Assembly: GCA_002311635.1 (NCBI GenBank)
Contig: DBZJ01000149.1
Location: 1-12,881 of the forward strand
Reading direction: 5' to 3'
From: Syntrophaceae bacterium UBA1163
Lineage (GTDB): Bacteria; Desulfobacterota; BSN033; UBA1163
DNA: 12,881 nucleotides
The notes beneath the pieces are model-generated. The model was not told where the DNA came from and searched no databases. It worked only from the letters and a program-made list of their open reading frames with translations. Below are positions 12,674-12,881 of this stretch, in pieces. The translations under genes and the position numbers were made by a program. The number at the start of each line of letters is the position of its first letter. Position 1 is the stretch's first letter.

Positions 12674-12881
12674 ATTTTCATCCTTTCTCAGAGATCTGCG
12701 ATCTTTCATCTCAGGCTTTGAGGAAGCGGCTTCCCTTCCAGTGGAGCAGACCCATAATAGAGCACACGTATGAGTTAACTGCGGTTTGGTACAAATTGCG
12801 CCCCCAAAAAGAGAAAAGATAGGAACATTTTGCCAGTTTAGTCTAACCTGTAACCGTTAGTTTGTTCTCGACCTGAGACAC
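12674..12881. other. Right-end gap upstream of the DUF4404-like gene
   Basis: Beyond the ribosome site at about 12682-12688 I see no gene and no convincing -35/-10 pair on the minus strand. TATTAT (minus strand, about 12755) could be a -10 box but lacks a spaced -35. Confidence 0.35.

Overview
The window looks like an accessory stretch of a bacterial chromosome, probably from an anaerobic or facultative environmental bacterium of the former Deltaproteobacteria (Desulfobacterota). This rests on the acyl-CoA metabolism genes, gaps rich in palindromic repeats and a mosaic of defence genes. No rRNA, tRNA or single-copy marker fixes the taxon, so it is an inference. The left part (to about 7.4 kb, plus strand) is moderately GC-rich. 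The right part (about 7.9-12.7 kb, all minus strand) is visibly more AT-rich and suggests horizontal acquisition.

Layout. 1-440: stacked hairpin-forming repeats. 467-2803: a promoter, a crotonase-family enoyl-CoA hydratase/isomerase and an acyl-CoA dehydrogenase, separated by a repeat-filled 213-bp gap. 2804-3411: repeats and gene debris. 3412-5405: an AbiE-like (type IV) toxin-antitoxin operon with a near-consensus promoter bracketed by two matching inverted repeats. 5406-6030: a broken 3' end of an RNase R-type gene and other non-coding sequence. 6031-7337: a small two-helix membrane protein with a cytosolic tail, and an NAD(P)H:flavin-type oxidoreductase. 7338-7902: debris and a second copy of a 180-bp repeat. 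7903-9189: an Apea-like HEPN protein. 9346-11284: a MjaI-type restriction endonuclease overlapping an N4-cytosine-type methyltransferase that carries a C-terminal staphylococcal-nuclease-like domain. 11447-11782: a small winged-helix/coiled-coil protein. 12341-12673: a DUF4404-like protein.

Together, the AbiE pair, the HEPN protein and the restriction-modification pair form a small defence island. The two lipid-CoA enzymes probably belong to a beta-oxidation or ring/branched acyl-CoA route. The membrane protein and flavoprotein look like an electron-transfer pair.

The most unusual architecture is in the gaps. Five places carry pieces of the same RNase R C-terminal S1 coding sequence, always on the plus strand. 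They lie between otherwise unrelated modules, so the CoA genes, the toxin-antitoxin genes and the membrane/flavoprotein genes are each bracketed by copies. The other notable points are a nuclease-like active-site pattern in the AbiEi-like antitoxin and the methyltransferase-SNase fusion whose nuclease residues are partly lost.
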